From NCBI RefSeq assembly GCF_902497895.1, contig NZ_CABVHQ010000012.1, positions 42,720-106,719 on the forward strand: a DNA stretch of 64,000 bases, in the 5' to 3' direction. Positions 56,392 through 64,000 of the stretch are shown here, piece by piece. This DNA is from Pseudomonas fluorescens (GTDB lineage Bacteria; Pseudomonadota; Gammaproteobacteria; Pseudomonadales; Pseudomonadaceae). The notes under the pieces are model-generated. The model was not told where the DNA came from and ran no database searches. It worked only from the letters and a program-made list of their open reading frames with translations. Within the stretch, counting starts at the first letter, position 1, and each line of letters starts with the position of its first letter. A program made the position numbers and the translations under genes.

Positions 56392-56942
56392 GAGCGTGCC
56401 TCACAAGCGGCGATGACCTGCTGCAGCTGCGGCTTCAAATGCGCGGCGAAATTGCATGGGCCAGTGCGACTGTCCAGTTGTTCCAGGAGGATCTTATTCC
56501 AGGCGGTTCGGCACGCACCCGGCGAACCAGGCACACAGCACACCAGCACGCCGTTGCTCATCCCGGCCAGTGCCCGGGACTGCAGGCTGGACATGCCGAT
56601 TTCCGCCAGGGAGACCTGGCGGAACAGTTCGCCAAAGCCTTCCACATGCTTGTCCAGCAATGGCAGAACGGCTTGCGGGGTGTTGTCGCGCGAGGTAAAT
56701 CCGGTGCCGCCGGTCATCAGTACCACTTGTACCTGAGGGTCGGCGATCCAGTGGGAGAGTTTTGCGCGGATCTGATAAATATCGTCCTTGACCAGATCAC
56801 GGTCGATCAGCACATGCCCTGCGGTTTGCAGCAGATCCGTCAGAGTCTGTCCCGAGGTGTCGGTATCGAAGGTGCGCGTATCGCTGATGGTCAGCACGGC
56901 GATGTTCAGGGGTTGAAAAGTGCGTTGCGCAAGATGGGCCAT
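56388..56942 (-). CDS. moaB: Molybdenum cofactor biosynthesis protein B
   Basis: A 184-residue MoaB/Mog-like protein that adenylates molybdopterin. AVLTISDTRTFDTDTSG, LMTGGTGFTSRDNTPQAV and SNGVLVCCVPGSPGACR are the typical motifs. The start at ATG 56942 has AGGAAGG upstream; the longer frame to 57095 is unsupported. Confidence 0.93.
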   Translation of the reverse strand: MAHLAQRTFQPLNIAVLTISDTRTFDTDTSGQTLTDLLQTAGHVLIDRDLVKDDIYQIRAKLSHWIADPQVQVVLMTGGTGFTSRDNTPQAVLPLLDKHVEGFGELFRQVSLAEIGMSSLQSRALAGMSNGVLVCCVPGSPGACRTAWNKILLEQLDSRTGPCNFAAHLKPQLQQVIAACEARS

Positions 56943-57087
56943 ATCCAAGCCTTCCTGTTGATAAGGGTATGGCCCAGCGTGAACCGTAATGTGGATGGAG
57001 CCTATTCCTCCGAGGAGGTACCTCGACTGGGGGAATGGGGTGAATACGGGTAGGAACAGTCGGATTTGGATGCTGTGTTCTGATCTG

Positions 57088-57300
57088 AAATCCACCCCTC
57101 ACCCCAGCCCTCTCCCCAGGGGGGCGAGGGAGCAGATTGTGGGTTTCTGAAGATGTGCTGCGACCTGAGCGTAATTCGTTGAATCCATAATCGACCCGGT
57201 CTCACAGGTCGCAGCAACTCGATAGACACTCAAGATCAGCTCCCTCTCCCCTCTGGGGCGGTCCGACGTTTCGGGAGGGTTGGGGTGAGGGGTGGATTTT
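57088..57300. repeat. Long inverted repeat of a CACCCC/GGGGTG type
   Basis: AAATCCACCCCTCACCCC at 57088 and GGGGTGAGGGGTGGATTTT ending at 57300 are inverted copies about 150 bases apart, with nested GGGAGC/GCTCCC and TCTCCCC/GGGG pairs. It is unrelated to the other REPs and fills the gap between moaB and pdxH. Confidence 0.75.
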
Positions 57301-57318
57301 GAGTCGGGCATCAATCCC

Positions 57319-57966
57319 TCAAGGCGCCAACCGATTACGCTGCCACCCCCCCTTGCTCAATCGGTAATCAAAACGATCATGCAAGCGGTCGGGGCGTCCT
57401 TGCCAGAACTCCAGGCGTTCCGGATGCAGGCAGTAACCACCCCAGCCATCAGGTCGCGGCAGGGCCTGGCCGACGAAGCGCAGCCCGGTTGCCGCCAGCA
57501 AGGATTCCAGCTCCGCGCGGCTGGCCACCGGACGGCTTTGCGGCGAAGCCCAGGCGCCGAGGCGACTGGCCAGGGGCCGGGAGTTGAAGTATTCATCCGA
57601 GAGCTGCGGGTCGAGCCTGGACACCCGGCCCTCAATCCGCACCTGACGCTCCAGCGCTGGCCAGAAAAAGGTCATGGCTGCATGAGGATTGCCGGCCATT
57701 TCCTGCCCTTTGTCACTCTGGTAATTACCGAAAAAAGTGAAGCCTTCATCGCTCAAGCCCTTGAGCAGCAGGATCCGGCAATGCGGGCGCCCCTGGTTGT
57801 CGACTGTCGCCAGGGCCATGCTGTTGGCCTCGACCGGCGCGCTCTCGGTGTCGCGGGCCAGTTGCAGCCACTGGCGGAACAAGGCCAGTGGATCGTCCAG
57901 GGTCAGATCGTCCTGCAGGCCATCCAGGGTGTAATTGCGGCGCATATCAGCCAGGGAAAGGGGCAT
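57319..57966 (-). CDS. pdxH: Pyridoxine/pyridoxamine 5'-phosphate oxidase
   Basis: A 215-residue FMN enzyme that makes pyridoxal 5'-phosphate. [47 protein letters not shown] and [17 protein letters not shown] are conserved. ATG 57966 has GGAG nine bases upstream; the longer frame to 58035 is not used. It stands alone on a different transcript from its neighbours. Confidence 0.95.
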   Translation of the reverse strand: MPLSLADMRRNYTLDGLQDDLTLDDPLALFRQWLQLARDTESAPVEANSMALATVDNQGRPHCRILLLKGLSDEGFTFFGNYQSDKGQEMAGNPHAAMTFFWPALERQVRIEGRVSRLDPQLSDEYFNSRPLASRLGAWASPQSRPVASRAELESLLAATGLRFVGQALPRPDGWGGYCLHPERLEFWQGRPDRLHDRFDYRLSKGGWQRNRLAP

Positions 57967-58066
57967 GGCGGTGATCTCCGGTAGGTACACCTCAGTGTGC
58001 GAGCCCTTGCGCGACGCCACCTTGACCAACATCAACTCGGAGCATTAATGATGTGCCGTCTTCCCT

Positions 58067-59596
58067 CTATTTGAGCCGCAGGCGTCGGGCCAGTTTGTGC
58101 AGGTTGCTTGGATCGATTTCCAGCAGCCGCGCGGCGCTGGCCCAGTTCTCCCCGGACAGGCTCAAGGCGTGGAGGATTTTCTTCCGTTGGTAATCGTCAA
58201 CGGCTTCGCCCAGGGGCTGGAATGGCAGGTCAGAGGCATCGTCCATTGGCAGTTCGGCAACCAGACCCGGCGCACCGATCGCGCTGTCGAGATCCAGCAG
58301 CTCAGCCTCGAGGGTCATGATCTGGCTGCGACTGGTGCCGCGGCTCAGTTGCTTCAACGCCGCTCGACTGATCACGTGTTCCAGCTCCCGCACATTGCCC
58401 GGCCAGGCGTAACCCAGCAACGCCCGCTCGGCCGCCGGCGACAGGCGCAAACCGCGCAGGCCGAGGCGCGCCCGATTGAGCTCAAGGAAGTACCCGGCGA
58501 GCATCAACACATCATTGCCGCGCTCGCGCAGGGGCGGAATCGGCACCGGATACACCGAGAGACGGTGATACAGGTCGGCGCGAAACAGGCCATCGCGAAT
58601 GCTGTCCGGCAGATGGCGGTTGGTCGCGGCGATGATTCGCACATCGACATGCAACGGCTTGTCGGCACCCAGGCGCTGGATCTCACCGTTTTGCAACGTG
58701 CGCAGCAATTTGGCCTGTACCGCCAGCGGCAATTCGCCGACCTCGTCGAGAAACAGCGTGCCGCCATTGGCCGCATCGAAACGTCCGGCACGATCGCTGG
58801 TAGCGCCGGAAAATGCGCCTTTGACGTGCCCGAACAATTCGCTCTCCGCCAGCGACTCCGGCAAGGCGGCGCAATTGACATGCACCAGGGGCTTGTGACG
58901 GCGCCGTGAAAGACGGTGCAAGCGCCGGGCGAACAGCTCTTTACCGACCCCGGTTTCACCCAGCAGCAATACCGGCAGTTCGGAGTCGGCCAACACCTCC
59001 AGCTCATTGAGTAGCTGGTGCAGCACCTCGCTCTGACCGAGAATCTCGCCTTCTTCCGCCGGCATCCGCACGTCCTGGGTATCGCTGCGAGACAGACGCA
59101 GGCTGCGGTTCTCCTGTTCGAGCCGGGTCACCCGCACGGCGGCCTCGATTTGCAAGGTACAACGCTTGAGCTCTTCGCGCGCATGGCTGTCGAAGGTCCC
59201 GGCATGCAGGGCATCAAGGGTGATCGCCCCCCAGATCCGGCCTTCCACATACAGGCTCACGCCCATGCAGTCATGCACCGGCAGCGGTTCGCCGACATGG
59301 CTGTCGAGCAAGCCGTCATAGGGATCCGGCAGGCGGCTGTCGGGTTCGAACCAGGTCGGCTCGCGCGAGGCCATGATCGCCGCCAGTCGCGGGTGCTGGG
59401 CGATGACAAAACGCCGTCCCAGCGCTTCGTGAACCAGCCCCACCGTCGCCACCGGCCGCAGGCTGTCGTCATCCAGGCGCAGCAATCCCACCGCGCCACT
59501 GTTGAAGTATTCGCGCAGGGTCTGGACCAGCCGTTGCAATCGCACCGCATTGGGCAGCTCGACGATCAAGTCGGCTGCCAGGCTTTCACGCAACAT
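58067..59596 (-). CDS. norR: Nitric oxide-sensing sigma-54 activator NorR
   Basis: A 509-residue enhancer-binding protein. The N-terminal GAF domain (residues about 20-170) senses NO through a mononuclear iron. The AAA+ domain has LLLGETGVGKELFARRLH, ESELFGHVKGAFSGA (the sigma-54-contacting GAFTGA loop as GAFSGA) and GGTLFLDEVGELP. The HTH ends in ENWASAARLLEIDPSNLHKL. It is divergent from ytfE, with three GT-N7-AC boxes and a sigma-54 promoter between them. Confidence 0.95.
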   Translation of the reverse strand: MLRESLAADLIVELPNAVRLQRLVQTLREYFNSGAVGLLRLDDDSLRPVATVGLVHEALGRRFVIAQHPRLAAIMASREPTWFEPDSRLPDPYDGLLDSHVGEPLPVHDCMGVSLYVEGRIWGAITLDALHAGTFDSHAREELKRCTLQIEAAVRVTRLEQENRSLRLSRSDTQDVRMPAEEGEILGQSEVLHQLLNELEVLADSELPVLLLGETGVGKELFARRLHRLSRRRHKPLVHVNCAALPESLAESELFGHVKGAFSGATSDRAGRFDAANGGTLFLDEVGELPLAVQAKLLRTLQNGEIQRLGADKPLHVDVRIIAATNRHLPDSIRDGLFRADLYHRLSVYPVPIPPLRERGNDVLMLAGYFLELNRARLGLRGLRLSPAAERALLGYAWPGNVRELEHVISRAALKQLSRGTSRSQIMTLEAELLDLDSAIGAPGLVAELPMDDASDLPFQPLGEAVDDYQRKKILHALSLSGENWASAARLLEIDPSNLHKLARRLRLK

Positions 59597-59597
59597 G

Positions 59598-59652
59598 GTA
59601 GTAATTACCCTCTATGGTTCCATTCACCCTATGCCGTCAGGGTACTGATCAC
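59598..59652 (+). promoter_or_regulatory. Three NorR binding boxes
   Basis: GT-N7-AC boxes at 59598-59608 (GGTAGTAATTACC, a perfect palindrome), 59617-59627 (GTTCCATTCAC) and 59642-59652 (GTACTGATCAC) lie in the norR-ytfE gap. Three sites in a row are the known enhancer layout of NorR targets. Confidence 0.75.
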
Positions 59653-59693
59653 CACAACAATAAATTAATCGAGTATTTTCAATAGCTTAAATA

Positions 59694-59709
59694 TGGCATG
59701 CGGGATGCA
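59694..59709 (+). promoter_or_regulatory. Sigma-54 promoter of ytfE
   Basis: TGGCATGCGGGATGCA fits the -24/-12 pattern with GG-N10-GC exactly. It lies 40 bases before ytfE and 42 bases after the last NorR box. Confidence 0.8.
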
Positions 59710-59748
59710 ATAGAACCGGGGAACCTGTGAAATATAAAAGGAACCCCG

Positions 59749-60423
59749 ATGAGCCTGAACCTTCTGGAACAAAGTCTCGGCCAACTGGCCTGCGACATCC
59801 CCGGCGCCACCCGGACTTTTCACACCTACAATCTGGACTTCTGTTGCGGCGGGCAAAAAAGCCTGCGCGAAGCCGCCCTTGGCAAAGGCCTCGATCCGCA
59901 GCTGATTGCCGATGCCCTGCTCGCCCTGCAAGACGCCGGTGAAACCCAGCACGACTGGCGCAACGAACCCGAGGAACTGCTGATCGCCCACCTGCTGGCG
60001 CGCTACCACGCCCGTCACCGCGAGCAGCTGCCGGAACTAATCCGCCTGGCCCGCCGCGTCGAGCAGGTACATGGTGCGCGCGCCAGCTGCCCGAACGGCC
60101 TGGCCGACCACCTGCAGGACATGCAGCAGGAACTCGAAGGGCACATGCTCAAGGAAGAACAAGTGCTCTTCCCGATGATTCAACAGGGCATGGGCCCGCA
60201 GGCCTCGCCACCGATCCGGGTGCTGCGTTTTGAACATGATCAACATGGCGAAGCCCTGGAGAGACTGCTCGCCCTGACCGACAACATCACCCCGCCTGTC
60301 GATGCCTGCAACACCTGGCGCGCGCTTTACCGGGGGTTGCTGGAGTTTCGTGATGACCTGATGCAGCACATCCATCTGGAAAACAACGTGCTGTTCGTCA
60401 AGGCCATCAGCCCTCGCGATTGA
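59749..60423 (+). CDS. ytfE: Iron-sulfur cluster repair di-iron protein (YtfE/ScdA/DnrN)
   Basis: A 224-residue RIC protein. The N-terminal ScdA domain (DIPGATRTFHTYNLDFCCGG) is followed by a hemerythrin-like four-helix bundle with HARHREQL, EGHMLKEEQVLFPMI, FEHDQHGEALERLL and QHIHLENNVLF iron ligands. It repairs Fe-S proteins damaged by NO. ATG 59749 follows a sigma-54 promoter with NorR boxes, so it is induced by NO. Confidence 0.93.
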   Translation: MSLNLLEQSLGQLACDIPGATRTFHTYNLDFCCGGQKSLREAALGKGLDPQLIADALLALQDAGETQHDWRNEPEELLIAHLLARYHARHREQLPELIRLARRVEQVHGARASCPNGLADHLQDMQQELEGHMLKEEQVLFPMIQQGMGPQASPPIRVLRFEHDQHGEALERLLALTDNITPPVDACNTWRALYRGLLEFRDDLMQHIHLENNVLFVKAISPRD

Positions 60424-60441
60424 TCGATTGCCGGCAACTGC

Positions 60442-60477
60442 AAACCCGCGCCAGCCAACCGGTTGACGCGGGTTTTT
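60442..60477 (+). terminator. Intrinsic terminator after ytfE
   Basis: An outer AACCCGCG/CGCGGGTT stem with an inner CAACCGGTTG palindrome is followed by TTTTCTT. It lies 19 bases after the ytfE stop and also separates it from the convergent CopD-like gene. Confidence 0.8.
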
Positions 60478-60500
60478 TCTTGAGCGGGACGAACCGGGTG

Positions 60501-60941
60501 TCAGCCGTGCCAATAGAACATGGCCTTGGCCAGGATCACGATCACCAGCATGTGCCCGAGGATGCTGCGGCGAATCCAGGTAGCGCGAGCCGGGGTCAGC
60601 CGTGCGTGTGTGAGCAGGTACGCCAGCAGCAGGTAATGACCGATGATGCTCAAGGCCAGAACGATCTTCAGGCTCAACAGCGTGCCGAAACTGCTCGCCA
60701 GTGGCTGACTCAAGGCTGCGCGGTGCTGCCACGCCAGACCAATGCCGGCGCCGTACAACAGCAATACCACGCCATGCAGCACCTTGCGCGAGCGCACCGC
60801 TATCGCCTGATCCGCTGGCAGCTGCGCAGCTTGCGCCAGCTGCTGGCGCGCGGAGTGCCAGATGAACACTTCGAAAAACAGCGTGCCAATAAAGGCGATC
60901 GCGGCCAGCAAGTGGGTGACCAGCAAAATGGGATAGATCAC
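60501..60941 (-). CDS. CopD-like small membrane protein next to nnrS
   Basis: A 146-residue protein with four hydrophobic helices and several histidines (VTHLLAAIAFIGTLFFE, KVLHGVVLLLYGAG, IGHYLLLAYLLTH). This resembles the CopD/DUF membrane family found beside nnrS. Its role is unknown; it may bind heme. It starts with GTG 60941 behind GGAGG and lies 25 bases after nnrS. Confidence 0.8.
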   Translation of the reverse strand: MIYPILLVTHLLAAIAFIGTLFFEVFIWHSARQQLAQAAQLPADQAIAVRSRKVLHGVVLLLYGAGIGLAWQHRAALSQPLASSFGTLLSLKIVLALSIIGHYLLLAYLLTHARLTPARATWIRRSILGHMLVIVILAKAMFYWHG

Positions 60942-60966
60942 CGACAGCCTCCGTTAATTCGCCTGC

Positions 60967-62157
60967 TCATCCTGGATGGCCGTCAACCCGGCCACGCAGC
61001 AGCATCGGTCCGTAGCGCCAGACATACAGCGCGAACGCCAACGCCCAGCATACAGCCGCCAGCCATAACCCAAGCACCGGCAACACCATGACCAGCAGCA
61101 CCCGGCTCAGACACGCCAGGTTCAGCAGAATGAACGCCAGGGTCATCCCCGACGGTGGTTCCAGTGGACGCCCGGTATGGCCCAGGCTGACCCGGGCGAT
61201 CATCGCCAGAATCAAGCCGCCCATGGCCCCTATCGTCAGGCAATGCACCGCCAGACTGGGGTTCAGCGGCACACCGAAATGCCACAGCGCCATGCCCAGG
61301 CAGGCCACGGCCAACCAGCCATAGGCCAGGTGCAACGACCAGAGCAACGGCACTCGCCAGAGCGCCCGATCGTGCCAGCGAACCAGACGCACCAGATGCC
61401 CCGCCGCCAATACGGCGAACAACAGGCCGACCACTGGATTTGGGGAAAGCGCGGGGCCTGCGGCATATAGCGCTGCCACCAGGGCCGAGCCCACCAGCAG
61501 CACGCTATCCAGCCAGGGCCAGGGCTTTACGCTATCGACCCGGCCGAGGCCGCGCTGGGTGAAGAACGGTATGACCCGCCCGCCGATCAAGCCCATCATC
61601 GCCGCCGCCAGCCAGATCCCGGTCAATACGCTCTGACGCTGCCAGGCTTCGTTGCCTGGGAGCAGGCCGTATATGGACAAGCCGTCAGCTACGGCCAGTA
61701 GCAGCAACACCGCGACAATCGGGTAGTTACGTTTCTGCCGCACCTTCCACAGGGTAAAGCCCATGAGCCCTGCCACCGCCAGCGGAAACGCCAATTCCAG
61801 AACCGCCAGCAATGGCCATGGCGCACTCGCCAGCCAGGCCAGACGCGCCCCCAGCCACAGCAACGCCAGCACCGCCAGCGGCTTGCCGCTGATGCCGGGG
61901 CGTCCGCTCCAGGTCTGTACGGCGGTCAGCAGGAAGCCGGCGATAATTGCCAGGGCAAAGCCGAACAACAGCTCATGCCGATGCCAGGCCAGCCATCCGC
62001 CTGCCGGATGCCAGCCACTGATCGCGCCACTGAAGGCCGCCACCCAGAGGGGCACAGCCAGCAACGCCAAGAGGCAGCCCGCCAGGAAAAACGGCCGAAA
62101 GGCCAGACGTAACAGCGGCATAATCGCCATCGCGGTACGGCGGTCAAGTACTTGCAT
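60967..62157 (-). CDS. nnrS: NnrS-family heme-copper membrane protein
   Basis: A 396-residue membrane protein with about 12 helices. LAFRPFFLAGCLLALLAVPLW at the start and WHRHELLFGFALAIIAGFLL (the WHxHE-type motif) are NnrS hallmarks; GGRVIPFFTQRGLG and AMIARVSLGHTGRPL follow. NnrS proteins help cells withstand NO. ATG 62157 has AGGAG upstream. An FNR-type box lies about 75 bases before the start. Confidence 0.92.
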   Translation of the reverse strand: MQVLDRRTAMAIMPLLRLAFRPFFLAGCLLALLAVPLWVAAFSGAISGWHPAGGWLAWHRHELLFGFALAIIAGFLLTAVQTWSGRPGISGKPLAVLALLWLGARLAWLASAPWPLLAVLELAFPLAVAGLMGFTLWKVRQKRNYPIVAVLLLLAVADGLSIYGLLPGNEAWQRQSVLTGIWLAAAMMGLIGGRVIPFFTQRGLGRVDSVKPWPWLDSVLLVGSALVAALYAAGPALSPNPVVGLLFAVLAAGHLVRLVRWHDRALWRVPLLWSLHLAYGWLAVACLGMALWHFGVPLNPSLAVHCLTIGAMGGLILAMIARVSLGHTGRPLEPPSGMTLAFILLNLACLSRVLLVMVLPVLGLWLAAVCWALAFALYVWRYGPMLLRGRVDGHPG

Positions 62158-62230
62158 AAAACCACTCCTTTACCTTGCTGCCGGAGGATAAATCCCGGTC
62201 CGATCATCGGGTATTACCGATGAGTTGCAG

Positions 62231-62244
62231 TTGTCACAGATCAA
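62231..62244. promoter_or_regulatory. FNR-type (ANR/DNR) box upstream of nnrS
   Basis: TTGTCACAGATCAA keeps both half-sites with one change (TTGTC). It lies 74 bases before nnrS. Confidence 0.65.
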
Positions 62245-62367
62245 GCTTGAGACGGCCAGGGGTTAACGTGGCTGTCCGTGTCGAACTATGGCGTGCAAGG
62301 GGCGTGCCCTGATCTCGATCCAGGGTTAAGTGTTGCCAGTCAGTTAAGGATTTCTAGCCCCGCACAT

Positions 62368-62540
62368 TCCCCGTAGCAGCTGGCGAAGCCTGCGTCCCCG
62401 TAGCAGCTGCCGAGCTTTGCGAGGCTGCGTTCGGCCGCGAAGCGGCCGTAAATACTGAGTCCTCGGTTTACCTGAAGTACCGCGGTGCTTGATTTTACGA
62501 CTGCTGCAGCCGAACGCAGCCTCCGGCAGCTGCTACGGTT
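62368..62540. repeat. REP cluster, GTAGCAGCTGCCGAGC family
   Basis: Two left arms in tandem (CCCGTAGCAGCTGGCGAAGC and CCGTAGCAGCTGCCGAGC) face a right arm ending GGCAGCTGCTACGG at about 62538. It lies between nnrS and the small-peptide/dnr genes. The same doubled arrangement recurs at 63829-64000. Confidence 0.85.
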
Positions 62541-62585
62541 CGCGTCCCGCCTTAACTGCCCGTCACCACAAGGTGTGATGCCGCC

Positions 62586-62620
62586 GGGTACAAATGACCA
62601 TTTCGTGGTTATTTGTACCC
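62586..62620. promoter_or_regulatory. 15-base-pair inverted repeat upstream of dnr
   Basis: GGGTACAAATGACCA and TGGTTATTTGTACCC form a stem with one mismatch and a TTTCG loop. It has no T-run after it, so it is more like an operator or mRNA structure than a terminator. It lies about 135 bases before the 29-codon ORF. Confidence 0.55.
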
Positions 62621-62754
62621 TGATGCCCGTGGTCTTTATTACCACGCCCTTCCAACAACCCCCGCAATGACAGCCCTCCAGGCATGGCCCGAGTCTTGCT
62701 CTTCCCTCAGCACTCTTATCGTCAATTTCGATCCCTCGCTAACCCGGAGTCGTC

Positions 62755-62844
62755 ATGAAAAAAGTGATCCAGCCCCTGGCATGGTTTGTAGTGTTAACCT
62801 CAATGGTGGCCGTGGCCAGTGGCGTCTCTCTAGGACTCGTCTGA
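62755..62844 (+). CDS. Very small membrane peptide before dnr
   Basis: A 29-codon frame starting at ATG 62755 with GGAG six bases upstream. The peptide is MKKVIQPLAWFVV followed by a small hydrophobic helix (VLTSMVAVASGVSLGLV). It lies 42 bases before dnr and may be translated with it. The basic start, clear ribosome site and single membrane helix support it; I do not recognise a family. Confidence 0.55.
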   Translation: MKKVIQPLAWFVVLTSMVAVASGVSLGLV

Positions 62845-62886
62845 CTGTATAGCCGATCCCCTCCTCAGCCATCAGGATGAATTTTT

Positions 62887-63570
62887 ATGGTGCTTCATCG
62901 CGTCCATCACCAGATTCTGCGCAGTCATCATTTATTCGAGCCGCTGAATGAAGAGCAACTCGATGAGTTGATGAGTACCAGTCACTTGCTGAGCATCGAC
63001 AAGGGCGTGCCGCTGTTCCGCCAGGGCGAGCCGGCCGACTCGTTCTATTTCGTGATCGCCGGTGCGGTGAAGATCTACCGACTGACGCCCGACGGCCAGG
63101 AAAAGGTCTTTGAAGTCATCGGCGATCGGCAAACCTTCGCCGAGGCGATGATGCTGATGGACACCCCCAACTATGTGGCGTCGGCCGAGGCGATCTGTCC
63201 CACCCAGCTTTACCGGATCTCCAACAACACCTACATGCGCCTGCTGCAGAGCAATAGTCGGCTGACTTTCGCCCTGCTCGGCAAGCTGTGCGTGCGCCTG
63301 CATCAGCGGGTCAACGAGATCGAAACCCTGTCGCTGAAAAACGCCACCCACCGGGTCGTGCGTTATCTGCTGACGCAGCTGGTGCGTCAGCAAACCGTTG
63401 ACAGCCAGTTCGAACTGCCGATGGCCAAGCAATTGATTGCCGGGCATCTGTCGATCCAGCCGGAGACGTTCTCGCGGATCATCCGCCGCTTGATCGATGA
63501 AAAGATCATCACTCAGGATGGCCGCCAGATCACCATTCTTGATCGTCTGCGCCTGGAACAGTTCGAGTGA
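62887..63570 (+). CDS. dnr: Nitric oxide-responsive Crp/Fnr regulator DNR
   Basis: A 227-residue Crp/Fnr protein of the Dnr class. The sensor domain has FRQGEPADSFYFVIAGAVKI and GDRQTFAEAMMLMD; the HTH is AGHLSIQPETFSRIIRRL. No ANR cysteine cluster is present. DNR turns on denitrification and NO-detoxification genes through TTGAT-N4-ATCAA boxes. It sits next to norR, ytfE and nnrS and is followed by a zinc-ribbon gene as in other pseudomonads. ATG 62887 has AGGA upstream. Confidence 0.9.
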   Translation: MVLHRVHHQILRSHHLFEPLNEEQLDELMSTSHLLSIDKGVPLFRQGEPADSFYFVIAGAVKIYRLTPDGQEKVFEVIGDRQTFAEAMMLMDTPNYVASAEAICPTQLYRISNNTYMRLLQSNSRLTFALLGKLCVRLHQRVNEIETLSLKNATHRVVRYLLTQLVRQQTVDSQFELPMAKQLIAGHLSIQPETFSRIIRRLIDEKIITQDGRQITILDRLRLEQFE

Positions 63571-63575
63571 GCGGC

Positions 63576-63767
63576 ATGCCCATCTGCCTGTATTGCCAAC
63601 ACGCCAACCCGTCGCAGGAATCCGAATGCCGCCAGTGCGGCATGCCCCTGCCGGCACTGGCTCAACACGCCGAAGAACGCCGGCTGCGCCGATTCAAGTG
63701 GTTCTGCGTCGGCCTGACGATCTTCTGCGTCGCGATGTTCTTCTGGCTGCCGCGCAGCATCTCCTGA
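63576..63767 (+). CDS. Small zinc-ribbon membrane protein (DnrP-like)
   Basis: A 63-residue protein with two CxxC pairs (CLYCQHANPSQESECRQCG) forming a zinc ribbon, then a basic stretch and one C-terminal membrane helix (WFCVGLTIFCVAMFFWL). It starts six bases after the dnr stop; a GTG at 63567 overlapping the dnr stop is an alternative start. Such a gene follows dnr in Pseudomonas and is called DnrP as I recall. Its function is unknown. Confidence 0.8.
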   Translation: MPICLYCQHANPSQESECRQCGMPLPALAQHAEERRLRRFKWFCVGLTIFCVAMFFWLPRSIS

Positions 63768-63828
63768 GCGGCGCCACATTTCTCAAACCCGAGTATATGC
63801 CCATCCTCCGTCAACTGGCACGGCTTGA

Positions 63829-64000
63829 TCCCCGTAGCAACTGCCGAAGCCTGCGTCCCCGTAGCAGCTGCCGAGCTTTGCGAGGCTGCGTTCGGCTGCG
63901 AAGCGGCCATAAATCCTGAGTCCTCGGTTTTTCTGAGACACCGCAGTGGTGATTTTACGACTGCTTCGCAGCCGAACGCAGCCTCGCAAGCTCGGCAGCT
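63829..64000. repeat. REP cluster cut by window end
   Basis: As at 62368, two tandem left arms (CCCGTAGCAACTGCCGAAGC and CCCGTAGCAGCTGCCGAGC) face a right arm ending CTCGGCAGCT at base 64000. Inner palindrome CTGCTTCGCAGCCG is present. The element continues past the window. Confidence 0.85.

Noticed and set aside
62340..62645. 101-codon minus-strand frame between nnrS and dnr
   Set aside because: It is made of translated REP arms.

Overview
The window is a stretch of a fluorescent-group Pseudomonas chromosome. The evidence is the high GC content, two families of Pseudomonas REP palindromes between genes, the narK1-narK2-narGHJI-ppi-moaA order with divergent narXL, ubiUVT next to moeA-moaB, and the norR/ytfE/nnrS/dnr group. 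No tRNA, rRNA, transposase, phage gene or CRISPR array was seen.

Layout. 1-3057 is the end of a glycolate operon (glcF 3' end, glcG, glcB). 3.4-11.4 kb is assorted housekeeping: a DCC protein, a membrane protein, an exported protein, an esterase, an amino-acid binding protein, an amidotransferase, cobF with a coupled histidine phosphatase, and hglS of lysine catabolism. 11.6-15.9 kb is a LolDE/AttH-like ABC export operon. 16.0-17.7 kb is a truncated RHS gene ending inside a REP. 18.1-20.2 kb holds two deacetylases. 20.3-23.5 kb is a Fur-boxed ferrous iron uptake operon (ftrABCD). 23.8-25.4 kb is a chemoreceptor.

25.4-44.2 kb and 52.7-63.8 kb form an anaerobic/nitrate island: class III ribonucleotide reductase (nrdD, a separate glycyl-radical piece, nrdG), molybdopterin genes (moaA, moeA, moaB), nitrate reductase with its transporters and two-component system, a Dnr-like regulator, O2-independent ubiquinone hydroxylation (ubiUVT), NO sensing and repair (norR, ytfE, nnrS) and dnr. 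FNR-type boxes lie before nrdD, narK1, a DGC-domain gene, ubiU and nnrS. NarL-type 7-2-7 sites lie between narK1 and narX and before the Dnr-like gene. Three NorR boxes plus a sigma-54 promoter precede ytfE. No nitrite, NO or N2O reductase gene is present in the window.

The most unusual content is at 44.4-52.4 kb, where a foreign-looking cassette splits the island. It starts next to a thiC 3' fragment and carries a small peptide gene, a YcaO, a TfuA, an HExxH protein, a ThiS/MoaD-like carrier, a ThiF/MoeB-rhodanese, an MFS exporter and a SAM-fold protein. This reads as a self-contained thioamide-forming RiPP pathway with its own sulfur delivery. Its ycaO is broken by an apparent one-base deletion near 46099, so the pathway is either decaying or the base is a sequence error.
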